Assembly (NCBI RefSeq): GCF_000376265.1
Contig: NZ_AQWU01000060.1
Location: 195-61,484 of the forward strand
Length of the DNA stretch: 61,290 nt
From: Thermus igniterrae ATCC 700962
GTDB taxonomy: Bacteria > Deinococcota > Deinococci > Deinococcales > Thermaceae
Direction of reading: 5' to 3'
The notes beneath the pieces were generated by a model. The model saw only the letters and a program-made list of their open reading frames with translations. It had not been told where the DNA came from and did no database searches. Made by a program: the position numbers and the translations under genes. This document shows positions 1 through 9,066 of the stretch, piece after piece; within the stretch, counting starts at the first letter, position 1; every line of letters starts with the position of its first letter.

Positions 1-117
1 GTGACGTTTGTGGTGGAGCTGATCAAGCCGGTGGCGTTGGAGGAGGGTTTGCGGTTTGCCATCCGTGAGGGTGGGCGGACCGTGGGCGCCGGCGTGGTCA
101 CCAAGATCCTGGAGTGA
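1..117 (+). CDS. tuf: Elongation factor Tu, C-terminal end (partial)
   Basis: The 38 codons running in from the left edge, with no start in the window, encode the last beta-barrel strands of EF-Tu: a VELIKPV segment, a [13 protein letters not shown] segment and the terminal VVTKILE. EF-Tu carries aminoacyl-tRNA to the ribosome as a GTP complex. The stop lies 8 bases before rpsJ, the usual tuf-rpsJ junction of str and S10 operons, so tuf transcripts probably continue into the ribosomal protein array. GTP-binding motifs lie outside the window. Confidence 0.95.
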   Translation: MTFVVELIKPVALEEGLRFAIREGGRTVGAGVVTKILE

Positions 118-125
118 GGTGAAGC

Positions 126-443
126 ATGCCCAAGATCCGCATCAAGCTTCGGGGCTTTGACCACAAGACCCTGGACGCCTCGGCCCAGAAGATCGTGGAG
201 GCGGCGAGGCGCTCTGGGGCCCAGGTGTCAGGCCCCGTACCCCTGCCCACCCGGGTGCGGCGCTTCACCGTGATCCGGGGACCCTTCAAGCACAAGGACT
301 CCCGGGAGCACTTTGAGCTCCGCACCCACAACCGCCTGGTGGACATCCTCAACCCCAACCGCAAGACCATTGAGAGCCTCATGTCCCTGGACCTGCCCAC
401 CGGGGTGGAGATTGAGATCAAGACCGTGGGAGGTGGCAAGTGA
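126..443 (+). CDS. rpsJ: 30S ribosomal protein S10
   Basis: The 105-residue protein begins [17 protein letters not shown] and carries the conserved GPVPLPT loop and SREHFE/RTHNRL region. It is a small-subunit head protein and, in other bacteria, the NusE partner of NusB in antitermination. A GAGGTGA Shine-Dalgarno precedes the ATG. It is the first gene of the S10-type array, directly behind tuf, and its stop overlaps the GTG start of rplC by four bases, which suggests translational coupling. Confidence 0.97.
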   Translation: MPKIRIKLRGFDHKTLDASAQKIVEAARRSGAQVSGPVPLPTRVRRFTVIRGPFKHKDSREHFELRTHNRLVDILNPNRKTIESLMSLDLPTGVEIEIKTVGGGK

Positions 444-1060
444 AGGGCATCCTGGGCACGAAGGTGGGCATGACCCGGATCTTCAAGGATGACCGGGCCA
501 TCCCCGTCACCGTGATCCTGGCCGGTCCCTGCCCCGTGGTCCAGCGGCGCACCCCGGAGAAGGACGGTTACACCGCGGTGCAGCTGGGTTTCCAGCCCCA
601 GAACCCCAAGCGGGTGAACCGGCCCATGAAGGGGCACTTCGCCAAGGCCGGGGTGGGGCCGGTGCGCATCCTCAAGGAGATTCGGGATTTCAACCCCGAG
701 GCCGACGTGGTGACCGTGGAGATCTTCCAGCCCGGTGAGCGGGTGGACGTGATCGGCACCTCCAAGGGCCGGGGCACCGCCGGGGTCATGAAGCGCTGGA
801 ACTTCGCCGGTGGCCCCGACTCCCACGGCGCCCACAAGATCCACCGCCACCCGGGCTCCATCGGTAACCGCAAGACTCCCGGCCGGGTCTACAAGGGCAA
901 GAAGATGGCCGGGCGCTACGGGGCCGAGCGGGTTACCGTGATGAACCTCGAGGTGGTGGACGTGATCCCCGAGGAGAACCTCCTCTTGGTCAAGGGCGCG
1001 GTGCCCGGGCCCAACGGCGGCCTGGTGGTGGTGCGCGGGACCAAGAAGGTGGCCCAGTGA
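440..1060 (+). CDS. rplC: 50S ribosomal protein L3
   Basis: This is a 206-residue L3, one of the early-assembling proteins that contacts 23S rRNA near the peptidyl transferase centre. It starts with a GTG embedded in the rpsJ stop (GTGA) and reads [14 protein letters not shown]. The central [20 protein letters not shown] and HRHPGSIG segments form the family's extended loop. It is followed by rplD with another four-base GTGA overlap. Confidence 0.97.
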   Translation: MKGILGTKVGMTRIFKDDRAIPVTVILAGPCPVVQRRTPEKDGYTAVQLGFQPQNPKRVNRPMKGHFAKAGVGPVRILKEIRDFNPEADVVTVEIFQPGERVDVIGTSKGRGTAGVMKRWNFAGGPDSHGAHKIHRHPGSIGNRKTPGRVYKGKKMAGRYGAERVTVMNLEVVDVIPEENLLLVKGAVPGPNGGLVVVRGTKKVAQ

Positions 1061-1692
1061 GGAAGGAGGACGTGGTGTACCAGATCCCTGTGCTCTCCGC
1101 TTCCGGCAAGCGCGAGCTTGCCGCCGACCTCCCCCAGGAGGTCAACCCCCACCTCCTCTGGGAGGTGGTGCGCTGGCAGCTGGCCAGCCGCCGCCGGGGC
1201 ACCGCCAGCACCAAGACCCGGGGTGAGGTGGCCTACTCCAGCCGCAAGATCTACCCCCAGAAGCACACCGGCCGTGCCCGCCACGGGGACATCGGCGCTC
1301 CCATCTTCGTGGGCGGCGGTACGGTGTTCGGCCCTAAGCCCCGGGACTACGGCTACACCCTGCCCAAGAAGGTGCGGAAGGCAGGCCTGGCCATGGCCGT
1401 GGCCGACCGGGCCAAGGAGGGGAAGCTCCTTCTGGTGGAGGAGTTCGCTGGCGTGGACGGCAAGACCAAGGCCTTCTTGGCCTGGGCCAAGGGGGCCGGT
1501 CTGGACGGCTCCGAGACCGTGCTCCTGGTGACGGCTAACGAGCTCGTGCGCCGCGCCGCCCGTAACCTCCCCTGGGTGGTGACCCTGGCCCCCGAAGGGC
1601 TCAATGTCTACGACATCCTGCGCACCCAGCGTCTGGTCATGGACCTCGCGGCCTGGGAGGCCTTCCAGGCCCGGCTGGGAGGTGAGGCATGA
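1057..1692 (+). CDS. rplD: 50S ribosomal protein L4
   Basis: The 211-residue L4 carries the typical [21 protein letters not shown] and [13 protein letters not shown] segments of its long exit-tunnel loop. The start chosen is the GTG overlapping the rplC stop, with GAAGGTGG upstream. In-frame GTGs at 1072 and 1075 follow a strong GGAAGGAGG, so an N-terminus five or six residues shorter is possible. In E. coli L4 represses its own operon. I see no matching leader here. Confidence 0.96.
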   Translation: MRKEDVVYQIPVLSASGKRELAADLPQEVNPHLLWEVVRWQLASRRRGTASTKTRGEVAYSSRKIYPQKHTGRARHGDIGAPIFVGGGTVFGPKPRDYGYTLPKKVRKAGLAMAVADRAKEGKLLLVEEFAGVDGKTKAFLAWAKGAGLDGSETVLLVTANELVRRAARNLPWVVTLAPEGLNVYDILRTQRLVMDLAAWEAFQARLGGEA

Positions 1693-1979
1693 AGACCGCC
1701 TACGATGTGATCCTGGCCCCGGTGCTCTCCGAGAAGGCCTACGCCGGCTTCGCCGAGGGCAAGTACACCTTCTGGGTCCACCCCAAGGCCACCAAGACCG
1801 AGATCAAGAACGCCGTGGAGGCGGCCTTCAAGGTCAAGGTGGTGGGGGTCAATACCCTTACGGTAAGGGGCAAGAAGAAGCGCCTGGGCCGCTACCTGGG
1901 CAAGCGCCCTGACCGCAAGAAGGCCATCGTGCAGGTGGCCTCCGGGCAGAAGATCGAGGCCTTGGAGGGCCTCATCTAA
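1689..1979 (+). CDS. rplW: 50S ribosomal protein L23
   Basis: The 96-residue L23 lies at the tunnel exit and docks signal recognition particle and trigger factor in known ribosomes. It opens [18 protein letters not shown] and has the [15 protein letters not shown] loop. Its ATG overlaps the rplD stop (ATGA). A 50-base gap containing AAGGAGG separates it from rplB. Confidence 0.97.
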   Translation: MKTAYDVILAPVLSEKAYAGFAEGKYTFWVHPKATKTEIKNAVEAAFKVKVVGVNTLTVRGKKKRLGRYLGKRPDRKKAIVQVASGQKIEALEGLI

Positions 1980-2029
1980 ACCTCGCCGGGGGGGGAGCCC
2001 GGCCCCGATCCGGCAAGGAGGAAACGAGG

Positions 2030-2860
2030 ATGGCAGTCAAGAAGTTCAAACCCTACACCCCAAGCCGCCGCTTCATGACGGTGGCCGACTTCTCCGAGAT
2101 CACCAAGACCGAACCGGAGAAGTCCTTGGTCAAGCCCCTGAAGAAGACCGGGGGCCGGAACAACCAGGGGCGCGTCACCGTGCGCTTCCGCGGCGGCGGC
2201 CACAAGCGGCTCTACCGCATCGTGGACTTCAAGCGCTGGGACAAGGCCGGCATTCCCGCCAAGGTGGCGGCCATTGAGTACGACCCCAACCGCTCCGCCC
2301 GCATCGCCCTCCTGCACTACGCCGACGGGGAGAAGCGCTACATCATCGCCCCCGATGGGCTTCAGGTGGGGCAGCAGGTGGTGGCGGGCCCTGATGCCCC
2401 CATCCAGGTGGGCAATGCCCTGCCCTTGCGCTTCATCCCCGTGGGTACCGTGGTCCACGCGGTGGAGCTGGAACCCAAGAAGGGCGCCAAGCTGGCCCGC
2501 TCCGCCGGCACCAGCACCCAGATCCAGGGCCGGGAAGGGGACTACGTGATCCTGCGCCTGCCCTCGGGGGAGCTCAGGAAGGTCCACGGGGAGTGCTACG
2601 CCACCGTGGGCGCGGTGGGCAACGCCGACCACAAGAACATCGTTCTGGGCAAGGCGGGCCGCACCCGCTGGCTGGGCCGCAAGCCCCACGTGCGCGGGGC
2701 CGCCATGAACCCGGTGGACCACCCCCACGGCGGTGGTGAGGGCCGGGCGCCCCGGGGCCGTCCCCCCGCCTCCCCCTGGGGTTGGCAGACCAAGGGCCTC
2801 AAGACCCGGAAGCGGCGCAAGCCCTCCAGCCGCTTCATCATCGCCCGGCGCAAGAAGTGA
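2030..2860 (+). CDS. rplB: 50S ribosomal protein L2
   Basis: The 276-residue L2 is required for peptidyl transferase centre assembly and subunit joining. The signature [13 protein letters not shown] near residue 230, with its functionally important histidine, is present, as are [12 protein letters not shown] and the basic C-terminal tail [14 protein letters not shown] good AAGGAGG precedes the ATG. The gene is full length and followed after eight bases by rpsS. Confidence 0.98.
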   Translation: MAVKKFKPYTPSRRFMTVADFSEITKTEPEKSLVKPLKKTGGRNNQGRVTVRFRGGGHKRLYRIVDFKRWDKAGIPAKVAAIEYDPNRSARIALLHYADGEKRYIIAPDGLQVGQQVVAGPDAPIQVGNALPLRFIPVGTVVHAVELEPKKGAKLARSAGTSTQIQGREGDYVILRLPSGELRKVHGECYATVGAVGNADHKNIVLGKAGRTRWLGRKPHVRGAAMNPVDHPHGGGEGRAPRGRPPASPWGWQTKGLKTRKRRKPSSRFIIARRKK

Positions 2861-2865
2861 GGTGA

Positions 2866-3150
<285 letters not shown>

Positions 3151-3152
3151 CC

Positions 3153-3494
3153 ATGGAAGCGAAAGCCATTGCCCGTTACGTGCGCATTGCCCCCAGGAAG
3201 GTCCGGCTGGTGGTGGACCTGATCCGGGGGAAGAGCCTTCAGGAGGCCCGCGCCATCCTGCGCTACACCAACAAGCGGGGGGCTTACCACGTGGCCAAGG
3301 TGTTGGAGTCCGCCGCCGCCAACGCCGTCAACAACCACGACATGCTGGAGGACCGGCTCTTCGTGAAGGCGGCCTTCGTGGACGAGGGGCCCGCCCTCAA
3401 GCGGGTGCTTCCCCGGGCCCGGGGCCGGGCGGACATCATCAAGAAGAAGACCAGCCACATCACCGTGATTCTGGGGGAGAAGCATGGGAAATAA
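3153..3494 (+). CDS. rplV: 50S ribosomal protein L22
   Basis: The 113-residue L22 lines the exit tunnel. The conserved [21 protein letters not shown]-terminal region, the NNHDML segment, the basic [11 protein letters not shown] loop that reaches into the tunnel and the SHITVIL strand are all visible. The 3' end overlaps the rpsC start by eleven bases in another frame. Confidence 0.97.
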   Translation: MEAKAIARYVRIAPRKVRLVVDLIRGKSLQEARAILRYTNKRGAYHVAKVLESAAANAVNNHDMLEDRLFVKAAFVDEGPALKRVLPRARGRADIIKKKTSHITVILGEKHGK

Positions 3495-4203
3495 GATCCA
3501 CCCCATCGGGTTCAGGCTCGGCATCACCCGGGACTGGGAGTCCCGCTGGTACGCGGGCAAGAAGCAGTACCGCCTCCTCCTTCTGGAGGACCAGAAGATC
3601 CGCGAGGCCCTGACCAAGGAGCTTTACCCGGCGGGGCTGGCCCGCATTGACATTGAGCGGGCGGCGGACAACGTGGCCGTCACCGTGCACGTGGCCAAGC
3701 CCGGCGTGGTCATCGGCCGGGGCGGGGAGAAGATCAAGGTCCTTCGCGACACCCTTTCCAAGCTCACCGGCAAGAACGTGGCCCTCAATGTGCAGGAGAT
3801 CCACAACCCCAACCTCTCCGCTCCCCTGGTAGCCCAGCGGGTGGCGGAGCAGATTGAGCGCCGCTTTGCCGTGCGCCGGGCCATCAAGCAGGCGGTGCAG
3901 CGGGTGATGGAGTCCGGGGCCAAGGGGGCCAAGGTGATCGTGTCCGGGCGTATCGGCGGGGCCGAGCAGGCCCGCACCGAGTGGGCCGCCGAGGGCCGGG
4001 TGCCCCTTCACACCCTGCGTGCTAACATAGACTACGGCTTTGCTTTGGCCCGCACCACCTACGGGGTGCTGGGGGTCAAGGCGTACGTCTTCCTGGGCGA
4101 GGTGATTGGGGGCCAGAAGGCCAAGGCCCGGCCCGAAGCGCCCAAGGCCGAGGAGAAGCCCCGGCGCCGTCGCCCTGCCGTGCGCGTGAAGAAGGAGGAG
4201 TAG
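3484..4203 (+). CDS. rpsC: 30S ribosomal protein S3
   Basis: The 239-residue S3 sits at the mRNA entry channel. It contains a type II KH domain with the GRGG loop in [18 protein letters not shown] (about residues 76-93) and the [14 protein letters not shown] motif. The C-terminal tail after residue 210 is charged and Pro-rich, as in Thermus. The start overlaps rplV by eleven bases. The upstream GGGGGAGAAGC acts as Shine-Dalgarno. Confidence 0.97.
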   Translation: MGNKIHPIGFRLGITRDWESRWYAGKKQYRLLLLEDQKIREALTKELYPAGLARIDIERAADNVAVTVHVAKPGVVIGRGGEKIKVLRDTLSKLTGKNVALNVQEIHNPNLSAPLVAQRVAEQIERRFAVRRAIKQAVQRVMESGAKGAKVIVSGRIGGAEQARTEWAAEGRVPLHTLRANIDYGFALARTTYGVLGVKAYVFLGEVIGGQKAKARPEAPKAEEKPRRRRPAVRVKKEE

Positions 4204-4206
4204 GCC

Positions 4207-4632
4207 ATGCTGATGCCCAGGCGCATGAAGTACCGCAAGCAGCACCGGGGCCGGATGAAGGGCGCCGCCAAGGGGGGCGACTACGTGGCCTTCGGGGACT
4301 ACGGCCTGGTGGCCATGGAACCCGCCTGGATCACCTCCCAGCAGATTGAGGCGGCCCGTGTGGCCATGGTGCGCCACTTCCGCCGTGGGGGCAAGATCTT
4401 CATCCGCATCTTCCCCGACAAGCCCTACACCAAGAAGCCCCTCGAGGTCCGGATGGGTAAGGGTAAGGGCAACGTGGAGGGGTACGTGGCGGTGGTGAAG
4501 CCGGGCCGGGTGATGTTTGAGGTGGCGGGGGTCACGGAGGCCCAGGCCCTCGAGGCCCTGCGCATCGCCGGCCACAAGCTCCCCATCAAGACCAAGATCG
4601 TCAGGAGGGACGCCTACGATGAAGCCCAGTGA
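4207..4632 (+). CDS. rplP: 50S ribosomal protein L16
   Basis: The 141-residue L16 is near the A-site and is needed for late 50S assembly. [31 protein letters not shown] and the [17 protein letters not shown] segment containing the hydroxylatable-arginine loop region are typical. It overlaps the rpmC start by fourteen bases, so the two are probably coupled. Confidence 0.97.
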   Translation: MLMPRRMKYRKQHRGRMKGAAKGGDYVAFGDYGLVAMEPAWITSQQIEAARVAMVRHFRRGGKIFIRIFPDKPYTKKPLEVRMGKGKGNVEGYVAVVKPGRVMFEVAGVTEAQALEALRIAGHKLPIKTKIVRRDAYDEAQ

Positions 4633-4816
4633 GATCCGCAAGCTCGCTCCCGCGGAGATCGAGAAGCTGGTGCGGGAGAAGAAGCAGGAGCTCATGGAGC
4701 TCCGCTTCCAGGCCTCCATCGGCCAGCTTTCTCAGAACCACCGGATCCGGGAGACCCGGCGGACCATCGCCCGGCTCCTCACGATCCTGAACGAGAAGAG
4801 GAGGGCCAATGCCTAA
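4619..4816 (+). CDS. rpmC: 50S ribosomal protein L29, short form
   Basis: The 65-residue two-helix L29 sits beside L23 at the tunnel exit. The start is the ATG at 4619 inside rplP, preceded by CAGGAGGG and giving [17 protein letters not shown]. The KELMELRFQ-type signature is present as [16 protein letters not shown]. Compared with the 72-residue T. thermophilus protein as I remember it, about seven residues are missing from the N-terminal helix. The stop overlaps the rpsQ start by eight bases. Confidence 0.95.
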   Translation: MKPSEIRKLAPAEIEKLVREKKQELMELRFQASIGQLSQNHRIRETRRTIARLLTILNEKRRANA

Positions 4817-5126
4817 GAAGGTGCTGACCGGGGTGGTGGTGAGCGACAAGATGCAGAAGACCGTCACGGTCTTGGTGGAGCGCCAGTTCCCCCACCCCCT
4901 TTACGGCAAGGTGATCAAGCGCTCCAAGAAGTACCTGGCCCACGACCCCGAGGAACAGTACAAGGTGGGGGACGTGGTGGAGATCGTGGAGGCCCGTCCC
5001 ATCTCCAAGCGCAAGCGCTGGCGGGTGGTGCGCCTGGTGGAAGGGGGACGGCTGGACCTGGTGGAGAAGTACCTGGTCCGCAGGCAGAACTACCTGAGCC
5101 TTTCCAAGCGGGGAGGTAAGGCATGA
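4809..5126 (+). CDS. rpsQ: 30S ribosomal protein S17
   Basis: The 105-residue S17 binds 16S rRNA early through an OB fold. [17 protein letters not shown] and the signature [16 protein letters not shown] are present. The C-terminal extension after about residue 80 ([20 protein letters not shown]) is longer than in E. coli and typical of Thermus. Its stop overlaps the rplN start by four bases (ATGA). Confidence 0.97.
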
Positions 5127-5491
5127 TCCAGCCCCAGACCTACCTGGAGGTGGCCGACAACACCGGGGCCCGCAAGATCATGTGCATCCGGGTGCTGAAG
5201 GGCTCCAACGCCAAGTACGCCACCGTGGGGGATGTCATCGTGGCCAGCGTCAAGGAGGCCATTCCCCGGGGGGCGGTGAAGGAAGGGGATGTGGTGAAGG
5301 CGGTGGTGGTGCGCACCAAGAAGGAGGTTAAGCGCCCCGATGGCTCGGCCATTCGCTTTGACGACAACGCCGCCGTCATCATCAACAACCAGCTGGAGCC
5401 CCGCGGCACCCGCGTCTTCGGCCCCGTGGCCCGCGAGCTGCGCGAGAAGGGCTTCATGAAGATCGTTTCCCTGGCTCCGGAGGTGCTGTGA
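5123..5491 (+). CDS. rplN: 50S ribosomal protein L14
   Basis: The 122-residue L14, an intersubunit-bridge protein, starts [19 protein letters not shown] and carries the [16 protein letters not shown] signature. It begins inside the rpsQ stop, and its own TGA overlaps the rplX ATG by one base (TGATG), continuing the chain of coupled genes. Confidence 0.98.
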
Positions 5492-5823
5492 TGCAGGCCA
5501 AGCTGCACGTGAAGAAGGGGGACACCGTCCTGGTGGCCTCCGGCAAGTACAAGGGCCAGGTGGGCAAGGTCAAGGCGGTGCTGCCCAAGAAGGGCGCGGT
5601 CATCGTGGAGGGGGTGAACCTGGTCAAGAAGGCGGTGCGGGTGAGCCCCAAGTACCCCCAGGGCGGCTTTGTGGAGCAGGAGGCCCCCCTGCACGCCTCC
5701 AAGGTCCGGCCCATCTGCCCTGCCTGCGGCAAGCCCACCCGGGTGCGCAAGAAGTTCCTGGAGGACGGACGCAAGATCCGGGCCTGCGCCAAGTGCGGCG
5801 GCGCCCTGGACGTGGAGGAGTAA
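5491..5823 (+). CDS. rplX: 50S ribosomal protein L24 with C-terminal zinc-ribbon-like cysteines
   Basis: The 110-residue L24 is an assembly initiator protein with an N-terminal KOW motif ([20 protein letters not shown]). After residue 75 come two CxxC pairs, CPAC and CAKC, about 24 residues apart, a zinc-ribbon-like element also present in T. thermophilus L24. The ATG at 5491 is chosen over the GTG at 5488 because it gives the family length and overlaps the rplN stop as TGATG. Confidence 0.96.
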   Translation: MQAKLHVKKGDTVLVASGKYKGQVGKVKAVLPKKGAVIVEGVNLVKKAVRVSPKYPQGGFVEQEAPLHASKVRPICPACGKPTRVRKKFLEDGRKIRACAKCGGALDVEE

Positions 5824-5824
5824 G

Positions 5825-6373
5825 ATGCCCCTGGACGTAGCCCTGAAGAAGAAGTACCTCGAGGAGGTCCGGCCCGAGCTCATCCGCCGCTTTGGCTACC
5901 AGAACATCTGGGAGGTGCCCCGCCTGGAGAAGGTGGTGGTGAACCAGGGGTTGGGGGAGGCCAAGGAGGACGCCCGGATTCTGGAAAAGGCCTCCAAGGA
6001 GCTGGCCCTCATCACCGGTCAGAAGCCCGCCATCACCCGGGCCAAGAAGTCCATCTCTAACTTCAAGCTCCGCAAGGGGATGCCCATCGGCCTGCGGGTC
6101 ACCCTGCGCGGCGACCGCATGTGGATTTTCCTGGAGAAGCTCCTCAATGTGGCCCTTCCCCGCATCCGCGACTTCCGCGGGGTGAACCCGGGGAGCTTTG
6201 ACGGCCGCGGCAACTACAACCTGGGCCTCAAGGAGCAGCTCATCTTCCCCGAGATCACCTACGACATGGTGGACGCCCTGAGGGGCATGGACATCGCGGT
6301 GGTCACCACCGCCAAGACCGACGAAGAGGCCAAGGCCCTTCTGGAGCTTCTGGGCTTCCCCTTCCGTAAGTGA
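5825..6373 (+). CDS. rplE: 50S ribosomal protein L5
   Basis: The 182-residue L5 binds 5S rRNA and contacts P-site tRNA. It starts with the ATG one base after the rplX stop, giving [15 protein letters not shown]. The conserved [24 protein letters not shown] and [17 protein letters not shown] segments are present. Length equals that of T. thermophilus L5. The GAGGAGTAAG over the rplX stop serves as ribosome binding site. Confidence 0.97.
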   Translation: MPLDVALKKKYLEEVRPELIRRFGYQNIWEVPRLEKVVVNQGLGEAKEDARILEKASKELALITGQKPAITRAKKSISNFKLRKGMPIGLRVTLRGDRMWIFLEKLLNVALPRIRDFRGVNPGSFDGRGNYNLGLKEQLIFPEITYDMVDALRGMDIAVVTTAKTDEEAKALLELLGFPFRK

Positions 6374-6380
6374 GGCGAGC

Positions 6381-6566
6381 ATGGCGAGAAAAGCGCTGAT
6401 TGAGAAGGCCAAGCGTACCCCCAAGTTCAAGGTGCGGGCCTACACCCGTTGCGTCCGCTGCGGGAGGGCCAGGAGCGTCTACCGGTACTTCGGGCTCTGC
6501 CGGCTCTGCCTCAGGGAGCTTGCCCACAAGGGCCAGCTTCCCGGGGTGAAGAAGGCCAGCTGGTAG
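6381..6566 (+). CDS. rpsN: 30S ribosomal protein S14, zinc-binding type
   Basis: This 61-residue S14 is the short C+ form with four cysteines in a CVRC-x12-CRLC arrangement (about residues 24-43), which binds a zinc ion in known structures. This type is rpsZ/rpsN1, as in Thermus and Gram-positives. It is followed by the longest gap (68 bases) in the first half of the array, marking the junction before rpsH. Confidence 0.97.
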   Translation: MARKALIEKAKRTPKFKVRAYTRCVRCGRARSVYRYFGLCRLCLRELAHKGQLPGVKKASW

Positions 6567-6634
6567 GCCGTGGCTGGTCGGGGGGGTTCCCTCGAGACCG
6601 CATGGTCTAGGAGTGAGGTAAAAGGAGAGAGGAA
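6567..6634 (+). other. rpsN-rpsH intergenic segment with small hairpin
   Basis: These 68 bases contain the imperfectly GC-rich run GGTCGGGGGGGTTCC, a CTCGAG, and a short hairpin AGACC-GCAT-GGTCT at about 6595-6608, followed by a strong AAAGGAGAGG ribosome binding site for rpsH. There is no U-run, so it does not look like a terminator. It may be an RNA processing or regulatory site between two sections of the array. Confidence 0.35.
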
Positions 6635-7051
6635 ATGCTGACGGACCCCATTGCCGACATGCTGACCCGGATCCGCAACGCGACCCGGGTCTATAAGGAG
6701 AGCACCGAGGTGCCCGCCTCCCGCTTCAAGGAGGAGATTCTCAAGATCCTGGCGCGGGAGGGGTTCATCAAGGGGTACGAGCGGGTGGAGGTGGACGGCA
6801 AGCCGGTGTTGCGCATCCACCTGAAGTACGGGCCCCGGCGCCAGGGGCTGGACCCCCGCCCCGAACAGGTGATCAACCACATCCGCCGGATCAGCCGCCC
6901 GGGGCGGCGGGTGTACGTGGGGGTCAGGGAGATCCCCCGGGTGCGCCGCGGCCTGGGGATTGCCATCCTGTCCACCCCCAAGGGCGTCCTGACCGACCGG
7001 GAGGCCCGCAAGCTGGGCGTGGGCGGGGAACTCATCTGCGAGGTGTGGTGA
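6635..7051 (+). CDS. rpsH: 30S ribosomal protein S8
   Basis: The 138-residue S8 binds the central domain of 16S r[19 protein letters not shown] at the N-terminus and the C-terminal [23 protein letters not shown] signature region are intact. In E. coli S8 autoregulates the spc operon by binding the L5 message. I did not identify such a mimic here. The stop overlaps the rplF start as TGATG. Confidence 0.97.
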   Translation: MLTDPIADMLTRIRNATRVYKESTEVPASRFKEEILKILAREGFIKGYERVEVDGKPVLRIHLKYGPRRQGLDPRPEQVINHIRRISRPGRRVYVGVREIPRVRRGLGIAILSTPKGVLTDREARKLGVGGELICEVW

Positions 7052-7593
7052 TGTCTAGGATTGGCCGGCTTCCCATTCCGTTGCCCAAGGGGGTCACCGT
7101 GGAGGTGGCGCCCGGGCTGGTGAAGGTCAAGGGGCCCAAGGGCGAGCTGGAGGTCCCCGTCTCCCCGGAGATGCGGGTGGTGGTGGAAGGGGGCGTGGTC
7201 CGGGTGGAGCGGCCCTCCGATGAGCGCCGCCACAAGAGCCTCCACGGCCTGACCCGCACCCTCATCGCCAACGCCATCAAGGGGGTCTCCGAGGGGTATG
7301 TGAAGGAGCTCCTCATCAAGGGCATCGGCTACCGGGCCAGGCTCGCAGGCCGGGCCGTGGAGCTCACCGTGGGCTACAGCCACCCCGTGGTGGTGGAACC
7401 CCCCGAGGGCATCACCTTTGAGGTGCCCGAGCCCACCAAGATCCGCGTCCTGGGCATTGACAAGCAACGCGTGGGCCAGGTGGCGGCCAACCTTCGCGCC
7501 GTCAAGAAGCCCAGCGCCTACCACGAGAAGGGCATCTACTACGCGGGCGAGCCCGTCCGCCTCAAGCCCGGCAAGGCCGGGGCCAAGAAGTAG
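7051..7593 (+). CDS. rplF: 50S ribosomal protein L6
   Basis: The 180-residue L6 sits near the factor-binding site. The start at 7051 gives [15 protein letters not shown]. The GTGGTG codons upstream belong to the end of rpsH. The [11 protein letters not shown] and [24 protein letters not shown] segments and the terminal [17 protein letters not shown] are typical of L6. Confidence 0.97.
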   Translation: MSRIGRLPIPLPKGVTVEVAPGLVKVKGPKGELEVPVSPEMRVVVEGGVVRVERPSDERRHKSLHGLTRTLIANAIKGVSEGYVKELLIKGIGYRARLAGRAVELTVGYSHPVVVEPPEGITFEVPEPTKIRVLGIDKQRVGQVAANLRAVKKPSAYHEKGIYYAGEPVRLKPGKAGAKK

Positions 7594-7601
7594 GGGGAAC
7601 C

Positions 7602-7940
7602 ATGGCACGGCTTACCGCATACGAGCGCCGCAAGTTCCGGGTGCGCAACCGCGTCAAGCGCACGGGTAGGCTCCGCCTTTCCGTCTTCCGGAGCCTTAAC
7701 CACATCTACGCCCAGATCATCGACGACGAGAAGGGGGAGACCCTGGTGGCGGAGTCCAGCCTGGCCCTCAAGCTCAAGGGCAGGAAGACCGAGGTGGCCC
7801 GCCAGGTGGGGCTGGCCCTGGCGGAGAAGGCCAAGGCCAAGGGCATCACCCAGGTGGCCTTTGACCGCGGCCCCTACAAGTACCATGGCCGGGTGAAGGC
7901 CCTGGCCGAGGGCGCCCGGGAGGGCGGCCTGGAGTTTTAG
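7602..7940 (+). CDS. rplR: 50S ribosomal protein L18
   Basis: The 112-residue L18 is one of the 5S rRNA-binding proteins. It has a basic N-terminus ([18 protein letters not shown]), the [18 protein letters not shown] strand and the C-terminal [21 protein letters not shown] motif. A GGGGGAACC stretch precedes the ATG. It is followed by 20 bases and rpsE. Confidence 0.97.
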   Translation: MARLTAYERRKFRVRNRVKRTGRLRLSVFRSLNHIYAQIIDDEKGETLVAESSLALKLKGRKTEVARQVGLALAEKAKAKGITQVAFDRGPYKYHGRVKALAEGAREGGLEF

Positions 7941-7960
7941 GCCAAGTCTGAGGAGGGAGC

Positions 7961-8434
7961 ATGCCCGAGACCGACTTTGAGGAAAAGATGATCCTGGTGC
8001 GGCGTACCGCCAAGACCTACCAGGGTGGCCGCCGCTTCCGCTTTGGGGCTTTGGTGGTGGTGGGCGACCGGCAGGGCCGGGTGGGCCTGGGCCTGGGCAA
8101 GGCCAAGGAGGTCCCCCTGGCGGTGCAGAAGGCCGGGAACTACGCCCGCCGCAACATGGTGGAGGTGCCCATCCAAAACGGCACCATCCCCCACGAGATT
8201 GAGGTGGAGTACGGGGCTTCCAAGATCCTTCTCAAGCCCGCGGCTCCCGGCACCGGGGTGATCGCCGGGGCGGTGCCCCGGGCCATCCTGGAGCTGGCGG
8301 GGGTGACGGACATCCTCACCAAGGAGCTGGGGAGCCGCAACCCCATCAACATCGCCTACGCCACCATGGAGGCCCTCAGGCAGCTCCAGACCAAGGAGGA
8401 CGTGAAGCGCCTTCGGAAGGGTGGGGAGGAGTGA
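7961..8434 (+). CDS. rpsE: 30S ribosomal protein S5
   Basis: The 157-residue S5, involved in decoding accuracy, has the double-stranded-RNA-binding-like N-domain with [24 protein letters not shown] and the C-domain [22 protein letters not shown]. The extreme C-terminal tail is shorter than I recall for T. thermophilus. AGGAGG lies seven bases before the ATG. The stop overlaps the rpmD start. Confidence 0.97.
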   Translation: MPETDFEEKMILVRRTAKTYQGGRRFRFGALVVVGDRQGRVGLGLGKAKEVPLAVQKAGNYARRNMVEVPIQNGTIPHEIEVEYGASKILLKPAAPGTGVIAGAVPRAILELAGVTDILTKELGSRNPINIAYATMEALRQLQTKEDVKRLRKGGEE

Positions 8435-8616
8435 TGGCCAGGCTGAAGGTCAAGCTGGTGAAGAGCCCCATCGGCTACCCCAAGGACCAGAAGGCCGCCC
8501 TGAAGGCCCTGGGGCTCACCAGGCTGCAGAAGGAGAAGGTCTTTGAGGACACCCCCGCGGTGCGGGGCAACATCCAGAAGGTGATCCACCTTCTCCGGGT
8601 GGAGGTGTTGGAATGA
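8434..8616 (+). CDS. rpmD: 50S ribosomal protein L30
   Basis: The 60-residue L30 starts [19 protein letters not shown] and ends in the RVEVLE strand. ATG 8434 is chosen over GTG 8431 because it gives the exact family length and forms a TGATG junction with rpsE. It overlaps rplO by four bases. Confidence 0.97.
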   Translation: MARLKVKLVKSPIGYPKDQKAALKALGLTRLQKEKVFEDTPAVRGNIQKVIHLLRVEVLE

Positions 8617-9065
8617 AGCTCACCGATCTCAAGCCCAACCCTGGGGCCAACAAGAAGCGCAAGCGGGTGGGCCGCGGTCCGGGCTCGGGCCACGGCAAGA
8701 CGGCCACCCGGGGCCACAAGGGCCAGAAGTCCCGCTCCGGCGGCCTCAAGGACCCGCGCCGCTTTGAGGGCGGGCGCTCCACCACCCTCATGCGCCTGCC
8801 CAAGCGGGGCATGCAGGGCCAGGTGCCCGGGGCCATTCCCCGCCCCAAGTACCAGGGGGTGAACCTGAAGGACCTGGCCCGCTTTGAGGGCGAGGTGACC
8901 CCCGAGCGCCTGGTGGCGGCGGGCCTCCTCAAGAAGGGCTACCGCCTCAAGGTCCTGGGGGATGGCGAGGCCAAGCCCCTCAAGGTGGTGGCCCACGCCT
9001 TCTCCAAGAGCGCCCTGGAGAAGCTGAAGGCCGCAGGCGGCGAAGCCGTCCTCTTGGAGGCCTAA
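8613..9065 (+). CDS. rplO: 50S ribosomal protein L15
   Basis: The 150-residue L15 has the Gly- and Arg-rich N-terminal extension ([24 protein letters not shown]) that penetrates 23S rRNA and the folded C-domain with LKVLGDGE. It starts inside the rpmD stop (ATGA). The stop is two bases before secY, the conserved rplO-secY order of spc operons. Confidence 0.97.
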   Translation: MKLTDLKPNPGANKKRKRVGRGPGSGHGKTATRGHKGQKSRSGGLKDPRRFEGGRSTTLMRLPKRGMQGQVPGAIPRPKYQGVNLKDLARFEGEVTPERLVAAGLLKKGYRLKVLGDGEAKPLKVVAHAFSKSALEKLKAAGGEAVLLEA

Positions 9066-9066
9066 G

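Noticed and set aside
98-850. Long open frame antisense to rpsJ and rplC, and many similar antisense frames of 200-450 codons
   Set aside because: High G+C removes stop codons from the opposite strand. These frames have no start signals, are rich in H/G/L/P without domains, and sit over clear genes.
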